Below, piece after piece: positions 37,369 to 47,679 of a stretch of DNA of 64,000 nt; the stretch's first letter is position 1; each line of letters begins with the position of its first letter. A program made the translations under genes and the position numbers. The DNA is taken from contig NZ_CP107532.1 in the NCBI RefSeq assembly GCF_025813715.1, forward strand, positions 2,356,001 through 2,420,000, read 5' to 3'. This DNA is from Methylobacterium sp. FF17 (GTDB lineage: Bacteria > Pseudomonadota > Alphaproteobacteria > Rhizobiales > Beijerinckiaceae). Under the pieces are notes generated by a model. That model made no database searches. It was given only the letters and a program-made list of their open reading frames with translations, and had not been told where the DNA came from.

Positions 37369-38265
37369 ATGCCGCGCCGCTTCGTGACCCTCGACGTGTT
37401 CACCGACACCGCGCTCACCGGCAACCCGCTCGCGGTGGTGCTCGATGCCGAGGGCCTCGACACGCCCGCGATGCAGGCGCTCGCCGCCGAGTTCAACCTG
37501 TCCGAGACGGTGTTCGTGCTGCCCCCCGAGGTGCCGCGCCACCGGGCCCGCCTGCGCATCTTCACCCCCGTCGCCGAACTGCCCTTCGCCGGCCATCCCA
37601 CCCTCGGCACCGCCGTGCTCCTCGCCCTGCAGGACGGGAAGGCGGCGCTGACCGACGCGGTGGCCTTCGGCCTGGAGACCACCCTCGGGACGCTGGCCTG
37701 CGTGGTCGAGCCCGGCGACGGGCGCGGCACCGGGCGCTTCAAGATGCCGGTCCTGCCGGAATATCTCGGCGCGGGGCCCGAGGCGGAGGCGCTGGCCGCC
37801 GCCCTGGGGCTCGATCCCGCCGAGATCGGCTTCGGACGCCACGTCCCGAGCCGGCACGGGGCGGGCCCGCGCTTCCTGTTCGTGCCGGTCGCGAGCCGCG
37901 AGGCCCTGGACCGGGCCCGCGTGGCCCCGGCCGCCCTCGACGCCCTGGGCGATCCGGCCGCCCTCTACTGCTATGCGCCGGACCCGGAGGGGCTCGGGCA
38001 CCGCTACCAGGCCCGGATGTTCGCGCCCCATCTCGGCGTGGCCGAGGATCCGGCGACCGGTTCAGCGGCGGCGGCCTTCTCGGGCGTGATGATGCAGTTC
38101 GAGCCCCTCGGCGACGGCGAGCACGACATCGTCCTGCGCCAGGGCGTCGCGATGGGCCGCCCGAGCACCCTCGGCGTGCAGCTCTGCATCGAGGCGGGCG
38201 TCCTGCGCTCCGTGGAGATCAGCGGCGGCGCCGTCCTGGTCAGCGAGGGACGCCTGCTTGTCTGA
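37369..38265 (+). CDS. PhzF family isomerase/epimerase-like protein
   Basis: A 298-residue protein with the two-domain diaminopimelate-epimerase fold of PhzF proteins. Motifs are FVTLDVFTDTALTGNPLAVVLDA, the catalytic Glu at residue 46 in NLSETVF, ELPFAGHPTLGTA and the second-half mirror AEDPATGSAAAAFSGVM. Its substrate outside phenazine producers is unknown. The end overlaps the Nudix gene by 8 bp, so both are probably translated together. Confidence 0.91.
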   Translation: MPRRFVTLDVFTDTALTGNPLAVVLDAEGLDTPAMQALAAEFNLSETVFVLPPEVPRHRARLRIFTPVAELPFAGHPTLGTAVLLALQDGKAALTDAVAFGLETTLGTLACVVEPGDGRGTGRFKMPVLPEYLGAGPEAEALAAALGLDPAEIGFGRHVPSRHGAGPRFLFVPVASREALDRARVAPAALDALGDPAALYCYAPDPEGLGHRYQARMFAPHLGVAEDPATGSAAAAFSGVMMQFEPLGDGEHDIVLRQGVAMGRPSTLGVQLCIEAGVLRSVEISGGAVLVSEGRLLV

Positions 38266-38974
38266 GGCGTTCACGCAGACGCCGCTGCGGCGCCTCGACG
38301 CCCGCCGCGTCGCCTATGACTGGCCCTGGGCCCGGGACAACCGCACGGCCATTGCGGAGAACTGGGCCCGCCGCCGCGCCGCCGCGCCCGCGATGTTCGA
38401 CGGGCGCGTCCTCCTGGCCGGGGCCTGCCGCGTCGCGGCGGGGGCCTGCGCGATCGACCTGTTCGAGACCGCCTATTCGAGCCTGATCGCCTTCCGGGAT
38501 GCCGGCTCGCCCGACCCCGCGGTGGCCAACGCCTTCGCGGCCGTGGTGCCGTGGACGGCGGACGGCGCCGCCATCCTGGGGATCATGGGGGGCCACACCG
38601 CCAATGCGGGCCAGGCCTATTTCCCCTGCGGCACGCCCGATCTGAGCGACGTGCGCCCGGACGGCGCGGTCGACCTCGCCGGCAGCGCGCTGCGGGAATT
38701 CCACGAGGAGACCGGCATCCGGCTGCCCCCCGACGGGCCGGAGGGATGGGTGCTGGTGAGCGGCCAGAGCCAGCGCGCCTTCCTGCGCCCCGTCCGCCTG
38801 CCCGAGGACAGCGCGACGCTGCTCGCCCGCATGGAAGCGCATCGCCGGGCGGAGAGCGCCCCGGAGCTCGCGGGCTTCCTGGCGGCGCGGGGACCGGACG
38901 ACATCGACCCCGCGCGGATGCCCGGCTTCGTCTGCGCCTACCTCGCGCGCGCCTTCGCGGGCGCCTACGGGTAG
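38258..38974 (+). CDS. Nudix hydrolase
   Basis: A 238-residue protein from TTG 38258, which overlaps the phzF-like stop. The Nudix box is seen as GSALREFHEETGI (about residues 145-157), which keeps REx2EExG with its metal-binding Glu residues. The first Glu of the classic Gx5E half is Val here. The N-terminal ~90 residues are an additional domain. It is expected to hydrolyse a nucleoside diphosphate derivative or a CoA-like substrate; which one is unknown. Its 3' end overlaps the convergent lipoprotein gene by 10 bp. Confidence 0.82.
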   Translation: MSEAFTQTPLRRLDARRVAYDWPWARDNRTAIAENWARRRAAAPAMFDGRVLLAGACRVAAGACAIDLFETAYSSLIAFRDAGSPDPAVANAFAAVVPWTADGAAILGIMGGHTANAGQAYFPCGTPDLSDVRPDGAVDLAGSALREFHEETGIRLPPDGPEGWVLVSGQSQRAFLRPVRLPEDSATLLARMEAHRRAESAPELAGFLAARGPDDIDPARMPGFVCAYLARAFAGAYG

Positions 38975-39306
38975 CCGTAGCGGGCTTTGGCCGCCGCGAG
39001 CAGGCCGAGCGCCTCGCGCTCGCGCCCGCCCTGGCAGGCGGCGGCGGCGTTGCGCAGGTCCGCGCCGAAGCGCTCGCCCACGGGCGCGTTCAGGTTGCCG
39101 GTGGCGACGTCGCTGTCGACCACGGCCTGGGTGCGCGCGATGGCGGGCCCGCAGCCGGTGCCCTGCGGCAGCGGGGCGAGGACCGGCGCGGCGGCGACGG
39201 GTGCCACGGGCGGCGCCGACGCGTGCGGCTTGCAGGCGCCGAGGGACGCGGCGGCGAGGAGGGCGGCGACGGCGAGGCTGACGCGGGACACGGGGGCTCC
39301 TGACAT
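38965..39306 (-). CDS. Small lipoprotein
   Basis: A 113-residue protein from ATG 39306 with a lipoprotein signal (SLAVAALLAAASLGAC, lipobox LGAC). The mature part is Pro/Ala-rich at first and then has two more Cys residues in GTGCGPAIARTQ and AAAACQGGRE, which may form a disulphide. It ends in a helix (ALGLLAAAKARYGYP). The pattern is like small alphaproteobacterial outer-membrane lipoproteins of unknown function. Confidence 0.75.
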   Translation of the reverse strand: MSGAPVSRVSLAVAALLAAASLGACKPHASAPPVAPVAAAPVLAPLPQGTGCGPAIARTQAVVDSDVATGNLNAPVGERFGADLRNAAAACQGGREREALGLLAAAKARYGYP

Positions 39307-39415
39307 CACGACGTGCCGAATGAACGGCACAGCTTGGTCCGGACTGGTTCTGGCCCGCGCCGCGCGGCGGGTCAATCGGAGCGCGGGACCGGAGGCCGGA
39401 CCGGCGGTGGAGGGC

Positions 39416-40270
39416 GGCGCCTTACTTCGGACGTTGAGGCGCTTTTGGCGATCTGGTTCGTGGGAACTCGGGAGCGGCGTGCCGGCACCCCCACCCTGAC
39501 CCTCCCCGCAAGGGGGAGGGGACGCCGTTGTGGTTCGAGCGCCGTATAGCGCCAGCCTTCACATTCGCACCTGAGCAGGAAAACCGATCGCACGAGCGCA
39601 AGCCTACACAGGTCCAGCACCGCTCTCCTCCCCCTTGCGGGGAGGAGGCGGAGGTGGGGGTGCCGGCGCCTTACTTCGGACGTTGAGGCGCTTTTGGCGA
39701 TCTGGTTCGTGGGAACTCGGGAGCGGCGTGCCGGCACCCCCACCCTGGCCCTCCCCGCAAGGGGGAGGGGAGGCCGTTGTGGTTCGAACTCGGGACATCG
39801 CTCGCCTTCACAACCGCGCTCGGGCAGAAGAGGCCGATCGCACGAGCGCAAGCCTACACAAGTCCAGCGCCGCTCTCCTCCCCCTTGCGGGGAGGAGCCG
39901 GAGGTGGGGGTGCCGGCGCCTTACTTCGGAAGCTATGGCACCCTTGGCGATCCGGTTTGCGGAAACTCACAACCGGCGTGCCGGCACCCCCACCCTGACC
40001 CTCCCCGCAAGGGGGAGGGGAAGCCGTTGTGGTTCGAACGCGGGACATCGCTCGCCTTCACAGCCGCGCTCGGGGCAGGGAAACCGATCGCACGAGCGCA
40101 AGCCTACAAAGGTCCAGCACCGCTCTCCTCCCCCTTGCGGGGAGGAGCCGGAGGTGGGGGTGCCGGCGTCCTACTTCGGAAGTTAAGGCACCCTTGGCGA
40201 TCCGGTTTGCGGAAACGCACAACCGGCGTGCCGGCACCCCCACCCTGACCCTCCCCCCAAGGGGGAGGGA
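39416..40270. repeat. Tandem repeat, 3.4 copies of a 249-250 bp unit with palindromic arms
   Basis: Units start near 39416, 39665, 39915 and 40165 (the last truncated). Each holds a left arm (GCCGGCACCCCCACCCTGAC then CCTCCCCGCAAGGGGGAGG), a spacer of about 130 bp ending CGATCGCACGAGCGCAAG, and a right arm that is the near-perfect reverse complement. Each arm also has its own CCTCCCC...GGGGAGG stem. Units 1-2 and units 3-4 share different versions of the segment after TTACTTCGG. Open frames inside are by-products. It resembles a REP/MITE-type non-coding element that was amplified in tandem. Confidence 0.85.
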
Positions 40271-40389
40271 ACTCGGTGGCGCTTCATGACCGAACCGGAT
40301 TTGTCGTCATCCCCGCGTTCCGCCGGAAGGCTCAGGAAGCCGGAGCCATCGCGAGCCCCGACCCGAGGTCGGAGCCCGCCAGCCCGGTC

Positions 40390-40875
40390 CTACTGCGCCT
40401 TGTCGGCGATCGCCTTGAGGCCGGATTCGTAGATGCCCGAGATCGCATCGACCGCCACGGCGTCCGGCTGGCCCTTGGCCTTGAAGCTGCCGCGCCAGCT
40501 CACCGTGGCGCCCGTGCCCTTCGGCGCGACCGAGAGCGTCGAGGTGTAGTCGCTCACCGGCAGCGGGCCGGAGACGATGGCGTAGGTGTAGGACAGGGCC
40601 TTGTCGTCGCGGGCGGCCTGCGCCTCCACGAGGGTGCCGCCGCCCTTGAGGCCGAGGGTGCGCAGGGGCTTGCCCCCTTCCAGCGACGGGGTGCAGGTCG
40701 CGATGGCCGGGTGCCACTGCCCGATGCCGCAGAAATCGCCGATCGTCGCCCAGACCTTGGCCGGCGGCGCCGCGACGTCGATGGACTTGGCGGCTTCGAG
40801 GGCGAGACCCGGCGCCGTGCCGGCGAGAAGGGCGAGGGTCGGCAGGGTGAGGGTGCGCGAGAACATCCGCAGCAT
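40390..40875 (-). CDS. Secreted SRPBCC (START/Bet v1-like) protein
   Basis: A 161-residue protein from ATG 40875 with AAGGAA upstream. It has a signal peptide (FSRTLTLPTLALLAGTAPGLALE). The polyketide-cyclase/SRPBCC pattern is visible: SIDVAAPPAKVWATIGDFCGIGQWHPAIATCTPS, a middle beta region SYTYAIVSGPLPVSDYTSTL and the C-terminal helix ISGIYESGLKAIADKAQ. Such proteins bind small hydrophobic ligands; the ligand is unknown. It faces away from the leuA leader. Confidence 0.82.
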   Translation of the reverse strand: MLRMFSRTLTLPTLALLAGTAPGLALEAAKSIDVAAPPAKVWATIGDFCGIGQWHPAIATCTPSLEGGKPLRTLGLKGGGTLVEAQAARDDKALSYTYAIVSGPLPVSDYTSTLSVAPKGTGATVSWRGSFKAKGQPDAVAVDAISGIYESGLKAIADKAQ

Positions 40876-41071
40876 GGTGGGGTTCCTTCCAGATTTTTTC
40901 TTGAGGTCAGCGGACGAAATCCGCAGCCGGACCGTGTGGGTCACGCAACCAAGCTAGGCGGCCAGGCGTGCACGGCAATGCGCGGGGCCGACACAATGCG
41001 ATCCCGATCGCGGACGGTGGCGCGAAAGCTTGTCAAGCCGCCCCCCAGGGTCTAGGACAACCGCCTTCGCA

Positions 41072-41224
41072 ATGGTCCGCGCGCCGCATCGACGCGCCCT
41101 TGCCCCTCGGGAGAGACGAGCCTTGGCCAGCGCCGGCTCCACGCGCCGCTCCGCCGACACCGCTTCCGCGGTCGCCCGGTCGCGCGTGTCCCTTGCCGCC
41201 CTGCTCCTCCTTAGCCGCCCCTGA
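41072..41224 (+). CDS. Candidate leuA leader peptide ending in Leu-Leu-Leu-Leu
   Basis: A short frame of 50 residues whose last codons are CTG CTC CTC CTT (ALLLLSRP, then stop). A run of four Leu codons just before the stop, immediately overlapped by a strong hairpin and located 142 bp before leuA, is the layout of a leucine attenuator. The start is unsure: ATG 41072 gives an Arg/Ala-rich product and GTG 41186 gives a 12-residue peptide VSLAALLLLSRP. Neither has a good ribosome site. Confidence 0.55.
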   Translation: MVRAPHRRALAPRERRALASAGSTRRSADTASAVARSRVSLAALLLLSRP

Positions 41225-41260
41225 GGGCCGTCCGGGCGCGTGCGCCTGGGCTCTCAGGGG
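41218..41260 (+). promoter_or_regulatory. Strong RNA hairpin of the putative leuA attenuator
   Basis: CCCCTGAGGGCC (41218) pairs with GGCTCTCAGGGG (41249) over 12 positions including one G-T pair, and the loop folds again (GGCGC-gt-GCGCC). The left arm contains the stop codon of the Leu-rich leader, so a ribosome at the stop would block the stem. Only a short T-run (GTGCATTTCG) follows, so it may be terminator or anti-terminator. Confidence 0.6.
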
Positions 41261-41365
41261 GTGCATTTCGCGAGACCCGCCCCGGCACCCACGCGGCCGC
41301 GCGGGCCCCCTCGATTCCCAGGCGCCGCCTCCCGACCGGAGCCGCGCCGTGACAGGATCCCCGAC

Positions 41366-42931
<1,566 letters not shown>

Positions 42932-42947
42932 CCGAGAAAACTTCGCG

Positions 42948-42968
42948 CCGGGGGTGGACAACCCCCGG
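42948..42968 (+). terminator. Intrinsic terminator of leuA
   Basis: A perfect 8-bp stem CCGGGGGT / ACCCCCGG with a 5-base loop starts 16 bp after the leuA stop. It is followed by AGCCCTTTGCT, a weak T-run. No other gene lies before the tRNA. Confidence 0.7.
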
Positions 42969-43033
42969 AGCCCTTTGCTATCAGCCCCCTCGTCGCGGCG
43001 GACTTGGTGGCCGCAGCGACCGCCGCAAGGCGC

Positions 43034-43109
<76 letters not shown>

Positions 43110-43320
43110 AATCCTCCCAGAACGATCTTCGGACCTGACGAAGCATCGGGTCTCCGCTGGAGCCGGGCATCCCTGCCCCGTTCGCGGAACGGGTGACGAC
43201 ACCGCGATCCGACCGGTTCCACGAACGCTCCGTCGCGACCCTGTGAATGGTGGTCGCGAGACTTGTGGGGCCGGTGCGGATACAGCGCGCGCTTGTATTC
43301 TTCTCACGCGCGAGGCCGCC

Positions 43321-43560
43321 ATGCCGGTCACCCCACACCAGATCATGATCGGCCGAAAGCTGACCCGGCTGACGATCGGCGAGCTGAGCCGCAGCGCGGG
43401 CGTGAGTCCCGGCACCCTGAGCCGCGTCGAATCCGGTTTCTCGACCCAGAAGCTGACCCTGTACGTCCTTCGCAAGGCGCTCGAAGACGCGGGCGCGGAA
43501 TTCCTCTTAGACGGTCGTGTGACGATCCGGACCAGCAAGCTCGCGGACGCGACAGCTTAG
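43321..43560 (+). CDS. Small XRE-type helix-turn-helix regulator
   Basis: A 79-residue protein starting MPVTPHQIMIGRKLTRLTIGE. The helix-turn-helix is LTIGELSRSAGVSPGTLSRVESG, followed by a short domain TLYVLRKALEDAGAEFLLDG, as in small plasmid/phage-type or chromosomal Cro-like regulators. A GAGG sits before the ATG. It lies alone between tRNA-Lys and the GGDEF gene. Its target is unknown. Confidence 0.82.
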   Translation: MPVTPHQIMIGRKLTRLTIGELSRSAGVSPGTLSRVESGFSTQKLTLYVLRKALEDAGAEFLLDGRVTIRTSKLADATA

Positions 43561-43716
43561 CTTTTGTTGTGTTAAGACTGGTTCCAGAATACGGGCTGGT
43601 CTTCGCCAAAGGAATCTTAACCGCATCGTGGCATTCGACCCGCGAAGGCGCCGTCGTCCGGTCCGAGACACGCGACGTGGCTCGGTTGCCTCGGATTGGG
43701 TCGGAACAGGTTGTCG

Positions 43717-44856
43717 ATGCGCAACGATCCCAGGGTGTTCAGCCTCCCGCGCTGGCGTCCGATCCGCTGGCTCACCGATGCCGGCCCGGACGTTCCCCAG
43801 GAGATCCGTGCCGCCCTGATCCGCAGCCTGTACGGCACCCTGCCGATCTTCGCCGGGGGCGTGCTGAACACCCTCGCGGTCTCGACCCTCGTAGCCTACC
43901 GGATGCCCCGGCCGGAATTCCTGCTCTGGTGCGCCCTCGAATACACCATCTGCCTGGCGCGCTTCGTCGTGCTGATCGTCGCCCAGCGCGCCGCCGGCGA
44001 ACGCCGGCGCACCCCCACCGACCTCTACATCCTGCTCGGTCTCGCCTGGGCCGGCAGCGTCGGCTACGGCACCTTCATCAGCCTCGTCAGCGGGGATTGG
44101 GTGGTCGCGACCCTGGCCTGCCTCTCGGCCGCCGCGATGGTCGGCGGCATCTCGTTCCGGAACTTCGGCGCGCCCCGGCTCGCCGGCGCCATGATCGTCC
44201 TGACGCTCGGCTCCTGCTGCCTCGCCGCCCCCTTCACGGGCGAGCCGCTGCTGCTGATCACCTTCCTGCAGATCCCGTTCTACCTCGCCAGCATGAGCGT
44301 GGCCGGGTTCCGGCTGAACAAGATGCTGATCGCCACCATGCGGGCGGAACGCGAGAGCGCCTTCCGGGCCATGCATGACAGCCACACGGGCCTGCGCAAC
44401 CGCGCCGGGCTCGCGGAGGTCATCGCGGTGCGCAGCCATGGTCTCGCGGCGCTGCTCTACCTCGACCTCGACGGGTTCAAGGCGGTGAACGACACCCACG
44501 GCCACGGCATCGGGGACCGGCTGCTGCAGGCGGTGGCCGACCGCCTGCGCGCCGGAACGCGGGCGGGCGACGTGGTGGCCCGGCTCGGCGGCGACGAGTT
44601 CGTCATCGTGACCGATCTCCTCGCCCCCGCGGCCCTGACCGCGTTCAGCGCGACGCTGATGGGCGAGATCTCGGCGCCCTACGACCTCGGCCTCGAGCAT
44701 CCGGTGACGATCGGCGTCAGCATCGGCATCGCGCTCGCGCCCGAGCACGGCACCGACCTCGACAGCCTGCTCGGCGCCGCCGACGCGGCCCTCTACGAGG
44801 CGAAGGCACTGGGCAAATCGCGCGTCACCCTCGCGGCGCCGCGCAAGGTCGCCTGA
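43717..44856 (+). CDS. Membrane-bound diguanylate cyclase (GGDEF)
   Basis: The protein makes cyclic di-GMP. It has about 379 residues from ATG 43717. The first ~210 residues hold several hydrophobic helices (for example SLYGTLPIFAGGVLNTLAVSTLVAY and MIVLTLGSCCLAAPF) and act as a membrane sensor. The C-terminal domain has the active-site motif RLGGDEFVI, substrate residues in LYLDLDGFKAVNDTHGHGIGD and a product-inhibition I-site RAGD five residues before GGDEF. There is no EAL domain. The signal is unknown. Confidence 0.92.
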   Translation: MRNDPRVFSLPRWRPIRWLTDAGPDVPQEIRAALIRSLYGTLPIFAGGVLNTLAVSTLVAYRMPRPEFLLWCALEYTICLARFVVLIVAQRAAGERRRTPTDLYILLGLAWAGSVGYGTFISLVSGDWVVATLACLSAAAMVGGISFRNFGAPRLAGAMIVLTLGSCCLAAPFTGEPLLLITFLQIPFYLASMSVAGFRLNKMLIATMRAERESAFRAMHDSHTGLRNRAGLAEVIAVRSHGLAALLYLDLDGFKAVNDTHGHGIGDRLLQAVADRLRAGTRAGDVVARLGGDEFVIVTDLLAPAALTAFSATLMGEISAPYDLGLEHPVTIGVSIGIALAPEHGTDLDSLLGAADAALYEAKALGKSRVTLAAPRKVA

Positions 44857-44899
44857 GCGCGCGGGCAGGTCTATTCCCGGGCAAGTCTTCCCCGGGCGT

Positions 44900-45844
44900 C
44901 TATTCCCGCGCCAGGAGCCGCGCCGTGCGCTGCTGGCGCCGGAGGATCCCGCGCAGGTGGTCGATCGCCCCCGCCTGCATCCCTCGGAGCGCCTCCGGGT
45001 CCGTCTCCGCGTCCCGCCGCATCGAGACCGAGAACTCGAACCCGCCGGGCTCCGTGGCGGCGATCCGGTTCAGCACCATCGGGAAGAGTCCGAGCCGCGC
45101 GGCCGCCTCGAGGGCGTCGAGGAAGGCGAGGGGCGTGAACACCCAGCAGTGACAGCCCGGATAGGCCCCGGGGGCGAGGGCTTCGACGGCCTGGGCGTGC
45201 GCCCGGGTCAGCGCGGCGTCGCCGCAGAGGCGGGGCGCCTCCGCCGGGTCCGCCTCCTCCCAGATCCGCTCGGGGTCGATGGCCAGCGCCTGGTGGGTGT
45301 GGGCGAAGATCTGGCGCGGGCTCGGGCGGGTGTAGGCGAGGAGGTCCGCCTCCACCAGTTCGGCGAGGGTGCTGTCGGGCCGGCCCGCATCGAACATGAA
45401 GCGGCGGTCGGGCAGCGTGAGGTTGAGCACGCCTCCGGGCCGCAGGGCCCCGTGGATGCCGCGGAACCAGCCGAGCAGGTTGGGCACGTACTGCGCCACC
45501 TGGGCGGCGATGGCGAAGTCGAAGCCCTGGCGCCCGAGCCCTTCCACCAGCGAGCCCGAGCCCGTCCAGGCGTGGTCGATCGGCACCGCACCCGGCCGGT
45601 CCGCCCCGGCCCCGAGAGCGTGGTCGACGTACAGGACCCGGATGCCCTCGGGGAGGGCGGTCGGGTTGTCCGCCGGCCCGAATTCGAGGCCCTGCGCCTC
45701 CGGCAGGGGGATGTCGTGCGTGAGCCGGGCCAGACGCCGGTCCGTGGAACGGCGCGCCAGGAAGGCGTCCAGCGACAGGGACCCGGAATGCATGCCGTGC
45801 TTCGCCTCGATCCGGAAGGCAGGGGATTCGGACACGGAAATCAT
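44900..45844 (-). CDS. Class I SAM-dependent methyltransferase
   Basis: A 314-residue protein with a methyltransferase core. Motif I is seen as GLEFGPADNPTALP, the acidic motif II as VLYVDHALGAG, a motif IV-like region as FDFAIAAQVAQYVPNLLGWFRGIHGALRPGGVLNLTLPD. The long insertion FMFDAGRPDSTLAELVEADL and C-terminal helices resemble methyltransferases of surface polysaccharide clusters. Being just downstream of gmd on the same strand supports a role in sugar or glycan modification (inference). Confidence 0.8.
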   Translation of the reverse strand: MISVSESPAFRIEAKHGMHSGSLSLDAFLARRSTDRRLARLTHDIPLPEAQGLEFGPADNPTALPEGIRVLYVDHALGAGADRPGAVPIDHAWTGSGSLVEGLGRQGFDFAIAAQVAQYVPNLLGWFRGIHGALRPGGVLNLTLPDRRFMFDAGRPDSTLAELVEADLLAYTRPSPRQIFAHTHQALAIDPERIWEEADPAEAPRLCGDAALTRAHAQAVEALAPGAYPGCHCWVFTPLAFLDALEAAARLGLFPMVLNRIAATEPGGFEFSVSMRRDAETDPEALRGMQAGAIDHLRGILRRQQRTARLLARE

Positions 45845-45928
45845 GCCGGACCGTGCCGGCTCCGACCAGGCGGCGGGGCCGGTGAGACGCGATACAGGCC
45901 GGACGGGCCCCGGCAGCCGCGCACCGGT

Positions 45929-47008
45929 TCAGGCGGGCGTGCTGTTCCGGTGCCAGTCCGCGCCCTGGCTGTGGACCGAGGCGCGATCCGCTTCCACCAT
46001 CTCGCGCACGAGTTCGTCGAACGGGATCGTGTGGCTCCAGCCGAGCTTCGTCCGGGCCTTGCTCGGATCGCCGAGGAGAAGGTCGACCTCGGTCGGGCGG
46101 AAGTAGCGCCCGTCGATGCGCACGAGGACGTCGCCGGTGCGCGCGTCGTACCCCTCTTCCGCGACGCCGGTGCCCCGCCAGGCGATGGTCCGGCCGGTCA
46201 GGGCGAAGCTCTTCTCCACGAACTCGCGCACGGAATGCAGTTCGCCGGTGGCGAGGACGTAATCGTCGCCCGCGTCCTGCTGCAGGATGCGCCACATCCC
46301 CTCGACGTAATCCCGCGCATGGCCCCAGTCGCGCTTGGCGTCGAGGTTTCCGAGGAAGAGCGTGTCCTGGAGCCCGGCCTCGATGGCGGCCACCGCCCGC
46401 GTGATCTTGCGGGTCACGAAGGTCTCGCCGCGGTTGGGGCTCTCGTGGTTGAACAGGATGCCGTTGGAGGCATGCATGCCGTAGGCTTCGCGGTAGTTCA
46501 CCGTGATCCAGTAGGCGTAGAGCTTGGCGACGCCGTAGGGGCTGCGCGGATAGAACGGCGTGTTCTCGGTCTGCGGGGTCTCCCGGACCTTGCCGTAGAG
46601 TTCGGAGGTCGAGGCCTGGTAGAACCGCGCACGGTCGGTCAGCTTCAGGATGCGGATCGCCTCGAGGATCCGCAGCGTCCCCATCGCGTCCGAGTTCGCG
46701 GTGTATTCCGGCGTCTCGAAGCTGACCTGGACGTGGCTCTGCGCGCCCAGATTGTAGATCTCGTCGGGCGAGGTTTCCTGGATGATGCGGATGATGTTGG
46801 TCGAATCCGTCAGGTCGCCGTAGTGCAGGAAGAAGTTGTTCCCGTCGATATGCGGGTCGCGGTAGAGGTGATCCACCCGCCCGGTGTTGAAGGAGGAGGA
46901 GCGGCGCTTCACGCCGTGGACCTCGTAGCCCTTCTGCAGGAGCAACTCCGCGAGATAGCCGCCGTCCTGCCCGGTCACGCCGGTGATGAGCGCAATCTTC
47001 TTGGCCAT
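45929..47008 (-). CDS. gmd: GDP-mannose 4,6-dehydratase
   Basis: It converts GDP-mannose to GDP-4-keto-6-deoxymannose, the precursor of GDP-fucose, GDP-rhamnose or GDP-perosamine. The start [24 protein letters not shown] at 47008 gives 359 residues. Motifs are the NAD(P) site GVTGQDGGY, the catalytic Thr/Ser in [10 protein letters not shown], YxxxK in [15 protein letters not shown] and [17 protein letters not shown]. The next step enzyme (fcl, rmd or per) is not in the window. The methyltransferase gene follows it. Confidence 0.95.
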   Translation of the reverse strand: MAKKIALITGVTGQDGGYLAELLLQKGYEVHGVKRRSSSFNTGRVDHLYRDPHIDGNNFFLHYGDLTDSTNIIRIIQETSPDEIYNLGAQSHVQVSFETPEYTANSDAMGTLRILEAIRILKLTDRARFYQASTSELYGKVRETPQTENTPFYPRSPYGVAKLYAYWITVNYREAYGMHASNGILFNHESPNRGETFVTRKITRAVAAIEAGLQDTLFLGNLDAKRDWGHARDYVEGMWRILQQDAGDDYVLATGELHSVREFVEKSFALTGRTIAWRGTGVAEEGYDARTGDVLVRIDGRYFRPTEVDLLLGDPSKARTKLGWSHTIPFDELVREMVEADRASVHSQGADWHRNSTPA

Positions 47009-47376
47009 TCGCTGTCCCCCTCCGGCCGTCAAGGGGTCCCGCCGGGTTCCGGTCCGTCATCGGGCGGTCACGGGCGCGGACGGCTTTCCCCAGTCTCGAA
47101 GGCGGTTGTTACGGGCAAGCGCCTAACAGAGTTGTAACGGCTCCGGCGAAGTTGTCGCCGGGCACCGCTGACGGTCGAAGCCCGGGATTTCAGCCGTGCG
47201 AGGCTGTTCCCCCGCGAGCGGCTTTCGCCGGCACCGATCGGCCCCGGCCGGCGTTGGAGCCCCAGGGATGCGCGACGCGCCGGCCGCGCCCGGTTCGCGC
47301 AAGGGCCGATCCCCCGTATCCTGTCGGTTCGGGGATGGTCGGGCAATACCGGGTGTTCCCCGTCACGGAGATCCAC
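47009..47376. other. 368-bp intergenic region upstream of gmd
   Basis: No supported gene. The region has two direct repeats GTTGTTACGG (47105) and GTTGTAACGG (47131), 26 bp apart, about 100 bp upstream of the gmd start on its promoter side. They may be a regulator site. The rest is unremarkable GC-rich sequence that must also carry the promoter of the small gene at 47377. Confidence 0.4.
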
Positions 47377-47652
47377 ATGGCATTCAAGGCGAAATCCGCC
47401 TCCGAGACGAAGGCGGCCGAACTGGCCTCCGCCCTCATCCGCATCGCCGACCGGGGACAGGCGCCCCTGACCATCGGGGTGGACGACCTGCGGCAGGGCA
47501 ACCCTCGCCTGACCCCCCTGGCGATCGGCCAGATGTACCGCAAGCACCGCGACCTGCTGGAGGAGGCCCTGAGCGCGCGCGGCTACAGCCTCGTGGACTA
47601 CGCGGACCAGGGGCCGGGCCTCGGGATGGCCTTCGCGATCGACGCCGCCTGA
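47377..47652 (+). CDS. Conserved-looking small hypothetical protein (91 aa)
   Basis: ATG 47377 has GGAG upstream. The product (MAFKAKSASETKAAELASAL) has a helical N-part and the segment LTIGVDDLRQGNPRLTPLAIGQMYRKHRDLLEEALSARGYSLVDYAD. It is soluble, mixed-charge and not low complexity, so it looks like a folded protein. No family recognised. Confidence 0.65.
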   Translation: MAFKAKSASETKAAELASALIRIADRGQAPLTIGVDDLRQGNPRLTPLAIGQMYRKHRDLLEEALSARGYSLVDYADQGPGLGMAFAIDAA

Positions 47653-47679
47653 GCCGCAGCCGACGAGACGGAACGCCGA

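Noticed and set aside
39416..40270. Could the regular 250-bp repeat be a CRISPR array?
   Set aside because: The repeated unit itself is 250 bp with few differences between copies. There are no short identical repeats with unique spacers and no cas genes nearby.
39372..40289. Several overlapping open frames with repeated peptides such as PLPLAGRVRVGVPARR
   Set aside because: They are translations of the 250-bp repeat and its palindromic arms on both strands. No ribosome sites, no codon pattern, and the same peptide arises from every unit.
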